Shown: positions 60,302 through 64,000 of the stretch, in pieces | How positions within the stretch are numbered: position 1 is the first letter of the stretch | How the letters are laid out: each line of letters opens with the position of its first letter | Assembly (NCBI RefSeq): GCF_900110255.1 | Contig: NZ_FODD01000038.1 | Span: forward strand, 21,130 to 85,129 | Reading direction: 5' to 3' | From: Actinacidiphila rubida | GTDB lineage: Bacteria; Actinomycetota; Actinomycetes; Streptomycetales; Streptomycetaceae | DNA: 64,000 bases | The notes under the pieces: generated by a model | The model's input: only the letters and a program-made list of their open reading frames with translations | Database searches by the model: none | What the model was told of the DNA's origin: nothing | Program-made: the position numbers and the translations under genes

Positions 60302-61560
60302 GCGCCGCCCCCGAGGCGGCGGCGGGCTCCCTCTGGTCCGGGACACGGGCGGTGCTGCACCGCTGGGCGGGCGAGGAGGACTTCGCCGCGGGCCGGTTCG
60401 AGGGCACCCGGTGGCGGGACGGCGCGCTGCGGCTGGCCGCGCCGGTCGGCCGCGCGGCGTACCACGACCCGTTCGGGCACGGTTGCCTGGACTGGGAGTT
60501 CGCCCGCTGGACGTCGCCGTGGACGCAGCTCCCGTTCGCCGCGGCGGACCTCATCCCGTCCTGGTCGGCGGACGCGCCGGACGGCACCCGGGTCGACGTG
60601 CTGCTGCAGGTCCGCGACGGCTCGGGCGCGGTGTGGGGCTGGTACGTGCTGGCCCGCTGGTGCGCCGGAGACACGGTGGTGCACCGTGCCACGGTGCCGG
60701 GTCAGAGCGACGGCGGCGGCCGCGTCGAGGCGGACACCTTCCTGGCCGGCCCGCTGGGCGTCCGCGCCAGCCGTGTCCGCGTCGTCCTCGCCCGGCGGGC
60801 CGGCGGCTTCGTGCGGCCCTCCCTGACGCGCGTGCAGGCGGCCGCCTCGCCCTACCCCCGGAGCAGGCCGCCCGGGCCCGGCCCGCGACCGGCCGGCGCC
60901 GGGCCGGGCACCGCGTGGGGCACGGTCCTCGACGTGCCCGGACGGTCCCAGGGCGCGCACACCGGGCACTGCCCCCAGTGGGACGGCGGCGGCGAGGCAT
61001 GGGCGGGACCGGCCTGCACGGCGATGCTCGTCGAGTACTTCGGCCGCGGCCCCGCTCCCGCCGACCTGGCCTGGCTCGACCCCGAAGACCCCGCCCCCCA
61101 GGTCGACTTCGCGGCCCGCCAGGTCTACGACCACGCCTACCGGGGCTGTGGGAACTGGGCGTTCAACGTCGCCTACGCGGCGCGCTTCGGCCTGGAGGGG
61201 GCGGTGCTCCGGCTGGCGTCGCTGGTCGACGTCGAGGGCTTCGTCTCCGCGGGCATCCCCGTCGCGACCCCGCTGGCCGCCCGCAGCGGCGAACTCTCCG
61301 GCGGCGGTGCGGAGTTCCCGGCCGGCCACTTGTACGCGACCGCGGGCAACATCCTCGTGGTACGCGGCTTCACCGTCGCCGGCGACGTCGTCGTCAACGA
61401 TCCGCTCGCGGCGTCCGACGACACCACCCACCGCGTCTACCCGCGCGCCGCGTTCGAGCGCGTCTGGCTCACCGGCGGCGCCGCGGGCGCGGCCTACGTC
61501 GTCCACCCGCCCGGCCACCCGCTCCCGCCCCGCCCTCCCGGCGAGCCGCCCCGCTGGTGA
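60298..61560 (+). CDS. C39-like (papain-fold) peptidase homologue with shifted active-site Cys
   Basis: 420 aa. An N-terminal beta-rich domain (about 10-185) precedes a Pro/Gly linker and a C39_2 peptidase-like domain (about 215-405) with GHCPQWDGGGEAWAGPACTAMLVEYFG, GNWAFNVAYAARFGL, GHLYATAGNILVVRGF and DVVVNDPLA. In active relatives the nucleophile follows Trp (WCSPTS); here that position is Ala and a Cys lies four residues on (GPACTAM). The His and the Asn-Asp region are retained. No signal peptide is evident. It may have altered or no peptidase activity. It is divergent from the sugar importer. Confidence 0.75.
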   Translation: MSAAPEAAAGSLWSGTRAVLHRWAGEEDFAAGRFEGTRWRDGALRLAAPVGRAAYHDPFGHGCLDWEFARWTSPWTQLPFAAADLIPSWSADAPDGTRVDVLLQVRDGSGAVWGWYVLARWCAGDTVVHRATVPGQSDGGGRVEADTFLAGPLGVRASRVRVVLARRAGGFVRPSLTRVQAAASPYPRSRPPGPGPRPAGAGPGTAWGTVLDVPGRSQGAHTGHCPQWDGGGEAWAGPACTAMLVEYFGRGPAPADLAWLDPEDPAPQVDFAARQVYDHAYRGCGNWAFNVAYAARFGLEGAVLRLASLVDVEGFVSAGIPVATPLAARSGELSGGGAEFPAGHLYATAGNILVVRGFTVAGDVVVNDPLAASDDTTHRVYPRAAFERVWLTGGAAGAAYVVHPPGHPLPPRPPGEPPRW

Positions 61561-61698
61561 CGCCGGTCCTGGACGAAACGTCCACCGGAATTCCCCAAGC
61601 CTCGACGGCTCGTCCATCGCCTGGGCGCGAGCGCCTCACTACCGTGGGCGTCCATGACATGCTCCCGCCACGGCCGGGGGGCCGTCCCGCCGAGCGGG

Positions 61699-62343
61699 TC
61701 AGGCGACCGGCGGACCCGCCACCTGAAGCAGGAAGCGCGTGCCGGGCTCGAGCGCCGTCAGGCGGTGCGGCAGCGCGCTGTCGTAGTGCAGCGAGGCTCC
61801 CTGCGTGAGGTCGAACTCCTGACCGTCGACCTCCGCGCGCAGCCGCCCGCCCAGCACGTGGCACAGCTCCTCGCCCGGATGGCCGGTGACGAAGCCGTGG
61901 TGGGCCGGCGTGCCCTCCGCCAGCACCGTCTCGAAGCGCCGCGCGCCGGGAGCGGTCAGCGGATACGTGCGGCCCTCGCCGTCGGCCCACTCCCGTCCGT
62001 CACGCGCCGGACGGTAGGTCGTGCTCAGCGCCACCGCGGCCGCCGTCCGTCCGCCGCCCCCGCCGCCCAGCAGCACCGACAGCGGGGTCTCCACGGCCTC
62101 GGCGATCCGGTGCAGCGAGTCCAGCGTCGGATTGGCGAGCCCGGCCTCCAACTGGCTCAGGAAGCTCTTGGACAGGCCCGTCCGGTCGCTCACCGCCTCC
62201 TGGGTCAGCCCCAGCCGCCGCCGCGACAGGCGCAGCCGCGCCCCCAACCGGGCCGCGGCCGCGTCGCTTCCACGCGCCGGCCCCTCCCGCAAGCCCCGCA
62301 CCGTCCGCCGATCCCCCACGGTCCCTCGACCCCCTGACGCCAC
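61699..62343 (-). CDS. XRE-family regulator with cupin sensor domain
   Basis: 214 aa. The HTH (about 28-85) reads LGARLRLSRRRLGLTQEAVSDRTGLSKSFLSQLEAGLANPTLDSLHRIAEAVETPLSVLL, followed by a Gly-rich hinge and a cupin domain (about 120-212: GHPGEELCHVLGGRLRAEVDGQEFDLTQGASLHYDSALPHRL). Such regulators control amine, polyamine or antibiotic genes by binding ligand in the cupin. GTG 62343 follows GTGGAG; later GTG codons are possible. Divergent from the RpiR gene. Confidence 0.85.
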   Translation of the reverse strand: MASGGRGTVGDRRTVRGLREGPARGSDAAAARLGARLRLSRRRLGLTQEAVSDRTGLSKSFLSQLEAGLANPTLDSLHRIAEAVETPLSVLLGGGGGGRTAAAVALSTTYRPARDGREWADGEGRTYPLTAPGARRFETVLAEGTPAHHGFVTGHPGEELCHVLGGRLRAEVDGQEFDLTQGASLHYDSALPHRLTALEPGTRFLLQVAGPPVA

Positions 62344-62411
62344 ACCGGCTCCACTCGACCTCGGTTGGCCCCATTGCTTATCACGCTCAACACCGCTTTG
62401 GGAGGGTAAGG

Positions 62412-62456
62412 ATGGACATCGGCCAACTCCCCGGCCCCCAACCGCTGGAGGACTGA
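62412..62456 (+). CDS. 14-codon leader ORF ahead of RpiR gene
   Basis: ATG with GGGAGGGTAAGG upstream encodes MDIGQLPGPQPLED and stops one base before the GTG of the RpiR gene; the GGAGGAC near its end is that gene's ribosome site. A leader with coupled re-initiation is likely; a one-base indel splitting a longer N-terminus is the alternative. Confidence 0.4.
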   Translation: MDIGQLPGPQPLED

Positions 62457-62457
62457 C

Positions 62458-63333
62458 GTGTTCCCGCACGCCTCGACCTGGTCCGACCCCCTCGCGATGC
62501 TCTCCGACGCCGCACAGGAACTCGGTGACGGCGAACGGGCCCTGTACGACGTGCTGTCGGCGGGCTACCCGCACACGGTGCTGCTGCGCCACGACGTCCT
62601 GCTGGAACGCAGCGGCGCGACCCGGCGCGACCTCCACCGCCTGCTCACCGCCGCGGGCTTCCGCGACCTCGCCGAGCTCCAGGCCCGCGTCACGGACAAG
62701 CTCAACGACGAACTGCGCACGCCCGTTGCCCGGTTCGAGATGCGCCTGGGACCGGCGGCGCGCGCCGGACTGCTCCCGCGCATGACCGTGCTGGAGTCCG
62801 ACAACGTCGCCACGACCCTCAGCGAGCTCGACGACAACGGCGCGCTCAGCCTCGCCGTCGACGCGCTGCTCGGCGCGCGCCGCCGCTGGGTGACGGGTGC
62901 GTGCCGCAGCCACGCGTTCGCGCACCTTCTCGCGACCGACCTGTCCGCGGTCCTCGGCCAGGTCGCGCTCGTCGGCGGGCCCGCCGGACGCGAGATCGAG
63001 GCACTCACCGACGCCGGCACCCAGGACGTCCTCGTGGCCTTCGCCCTGCGCCGCTACGACGCGTCGACGATCCGGCTCGCCGAGGCGTTCGCCGAGTCCG
63101 GCGCGGCGGTGGTGGCCGTCACCGACGACGCGGGCGGGCCGTTGGCCGCGCACGCGACGGTGTGCCTCACGGCCGTGACCGCGAGCGCGTCCTTCTCCGA
63201 CTCCCCCACCGCGGTGGCCGCGGTCGCCCACGCGCTCGCCACGCTGACCGCGGCGCGCTCCAAAGCGGCGGGGCGGCGCTTGGCGCGTCGCGAGGACGCG
63301 GTCCGCCGCTTGTCCGCTTACGCGGAGCTCTAG
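62458..63333 (+). CDS. RpiR/MurR-family transcriptional regulator (HTH plus SIS domain)
   Basis: 291 aa. The N-terminal HTH_6-like region (about 15-90: LGDGERALYDVLSAGYPHTVLLRHDVLLERSGATRRDLHRLLTAAGF) is followed by a SIS domain (about 115-270) with RRRWVTGACRSHAFAHLLATDL, DVLVAFALRRYDASTIRLAEAF and AAVVAVTDDAGGPLAAHATVCL, the phosphosugar-binding fold. The family senses phosphorylated sugars; together with the nearby sugar importer a role in sugar use is plausible. It is divergent from the XRE-cupin gene. Confidence 0.8.
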   Translation: MFPHASTWSDPLAMLSDAAQELGDGERALYDVLSAGYPHTVLLRHDVLLERSGATRRDLHRLLTAAGFRDLAELQARVTDKLNDELRTPVARFEMRLGPAARAGLLPRMTVLESDNVATTLSELDDNGALSLAVDALLGARRRWVTGACRSHAFAHLLATDLSAVLGQVALVGGPAGREIEALTDAGTQDVLVAFALRRYDASTIRLAEAFAESGAAVVAVTDDAGGPLAAHATVCLTAVTASASFSDSPTAVAAVAHALATLTAARSKAAGRRLARREDAVRRLSAYAEL

Positions 63334-63334
63334 C

Positions 63335-63451
63335 CGCCAACGGGGTGCCCCCGGGGCTTGCTTCGGGGTGCCGCGCCGTCGTGGCTTGTCGCGCCAACGG
63401 GGTGCCCCCGGGGCTTGCTCCGGCCGCCTGCCGCGCCGTCGCGGCTTGTCG
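63335..63451. repeat. Two 57-60-nt tandem repeats with terminator-like dyad
   Basis: Copies at 63335-63391 and 63392-63451 both run CGCCAACGGGGTGCCCCCGG ... GCTTGTCG. The segment CGTTGGGGGCACC just downstream is complementary to CCAACGGGGTGCCCCC, so the array can fold into a stem that may terminate the RpiR transcript. No genes are seen in 63334-63528. Confidence 0.65.
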
Positions 63452-63528
63452 CGTTGGGGGCACCTCCCGGCCGAAGGCTGGGGGACCCCGCGCCCCTTCG
63501 GCCTCCGGGGTGCCCCCGGGGCGCCGTG

Positions 63529-63690
63529 GCCGTCTCCCGGCCGGTGGCCGGTTGCTCGCGCAGTTCCTCGCGCCCCTGGCGGTGCACGTTCGTGGGTGGG
63601 GTCAGGGGCCACTCCGGGAGTGTCTCCTCGAGCTTTGCATGGCGACTTTTTCCGTCAGGGTGCCCGGGGCCTTGCAAAGCTCTGCGGGGA
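63529..63690 (+). repeat. Structured intergenic element, copy L
   Basis: About 160 nt. Outer part GCCGTCTCCC...GCGCAGTTCC...GTGGGGTC...GTCTCCTCG, then the hairpin AGCTTTGCA/TGCAAAGCT (63631-63681) with a loop of about 33 nt containing TGCCCGGGG, then CTGCGGGGA. It is matched by an inverted copy at 63801-63966. Confidence 0.7.
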
Positions 63691-63800
63691 CACACCCGGA
63701 TCGTCCCCTTCCGGCCGGTCCCCGTCTGCGGGAGGACCTTGGCCGTGCCCATGTCCCCCGCCGCACGGTGGATCAGCGGGAGGGGGTGGGGAGGAAGTGC

Positions 63801-63966
63801 TCCCCGCAGAGAAATGTGCGCGGCCCCCGGGCAAGACTGCGGACGAACCCGTATGCACATTTCCGAGGAGACGCTTCCGGAGCGCCCCCGACCCCACGGA
63901 CAAAGGGCACGCACACCGGGGGCGCGGGGAACTGCGCGAACAACCGGCCACCGGCCGGGAGACGGC
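63801..63966 (-). repeat. Structured intergenic element, copy R (inverted)
   Basis: Read on the minus strand it has the same order as copy L: GCCGTCTCCC, GCGCAGTTCC, GTGGGGTC, GTCTCCTCG, then a 9-bp hairpin stem GAAATGTGC/GCACATTTC, a loop with TTGCCCGGGG, and TCTGCGGGGA. Flanks and loop core are conserved while the stem differs from copy L at 8 of 9 positions with all pairs restored. The 110-nt spacer (63691-63800) shows no gene, and 63967-64000 nothing. Confidence 0.7.
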
Positions 63967-64000
63967 GACGTACCGCAAGGGGCAGGGCGTGTCCCGAAAG

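Noticed and set aside
63335..63451. CRISPR-like repeat array
   Set aside because: Only two units, directly adjacent with no spacers, and no cas genes.
63655..63914. Coding frames in the right-edge intergenic region
   Set aside because: They run through the inverted structured elements, lack ribosome sites and have no recognisable protein features.

Overview
The window is a GC-rich (clearly above 70 %) actinomycete chromosome segment, almost certainly Streptomyces or a close relative. Third codon positions are nearly all G or C, GTG starts are common, Tat signals (RRxFL-like) precede secreted enzymes, and the regulator complement (PucR, YtrA-type GntR, XRE-cupin, RpiR, SpoIIE/STAS, ECF sigma) is typical. 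No tRNA, rRNA, transposase, CRISPR array or prophage core gene was found. The window is a mosaic of accessory and regulatory genes.

Positions 1-13,682 are filled by one giant gene (at least 4,559 codons, open at the left edge). Its product looks like a polymorphic or effector-type toxin. It has Pro/Ala/Gly-rich linkers, a long helical part with about 250-residue internal repeats, an M91-type HELIH zinc-protease domain, two copies of an HEVGH metalloprotease-like module, two copies of a papain-fold (Tox-PL, glutamine-deamidase-like) module, a possible TIKI/ChaN-like domain and a GTETEF amidoligase-like segment. A YbaB-like small protein and a membrane-anchored ricin-lectin protein follow on the other strand.

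15-24 kb: a YccA/Bax-inhibitor-like membrane protein, a covalent-flavin oxidase, an ECF sigma factor with a SnoaL-like tail, and a proline-iminopeptidase-like hydrolase. Three intergenic copies of the 11-mer GATACGTGTGA lie in front of the last three genes. A second hydrolase, preceded by a 16-codon mini-ORF, and a MarR-controlled drug-efflux operon follow.

24-29 kb: a translationally coupled partner-switching operon (SpoIIE phosphatase, cobalamin-binding protein, STAS protein) next to a second SpoIIE-like phosphatase. 29-34.9 kb: MarR, an ArsR-MFS pair, VOC, a four-EF-hand protein, RraA-like and mercuric-reductase-like proteins. 35-45 kb: a secreted GH78 rhamnosidase with LacI-type operators, a NudK-like Nudix hydrolase and divergent DeoR, PadR, SnoaL-like, a ProC-like reductase, a decayed alpha/beta-hydrolase, an NmrA-like reductase, and an ABC exporter preceded by a coupled 43-codon ORF.

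45-52 kb: a secreted GH33 sialidase with three LamG domains and cell-wall enzymes (SLT transglycosylase, Tat-secreted PGRP amidase). 52-64 kb: a TauE-like permease, GntR plus an orphan ABC ATPase, a frameshifted PucR regulator, a complete sugar ABC importer (two permeases plus a binding lipoprotein), a C39-like protein with a displaced cysteine, XRE-cupin and RpiR regulators. The right edge carries intergenic repeats, including two inverted copies of a structured element whose hairpin stems differ almost completely in sequence but remain complementary.

Most of the window reads as local two- to four-gene units of regulator plus target, often with ATGA/GTGA stop-start overlaps, separated by perfect GC-rich hairpin terminators.
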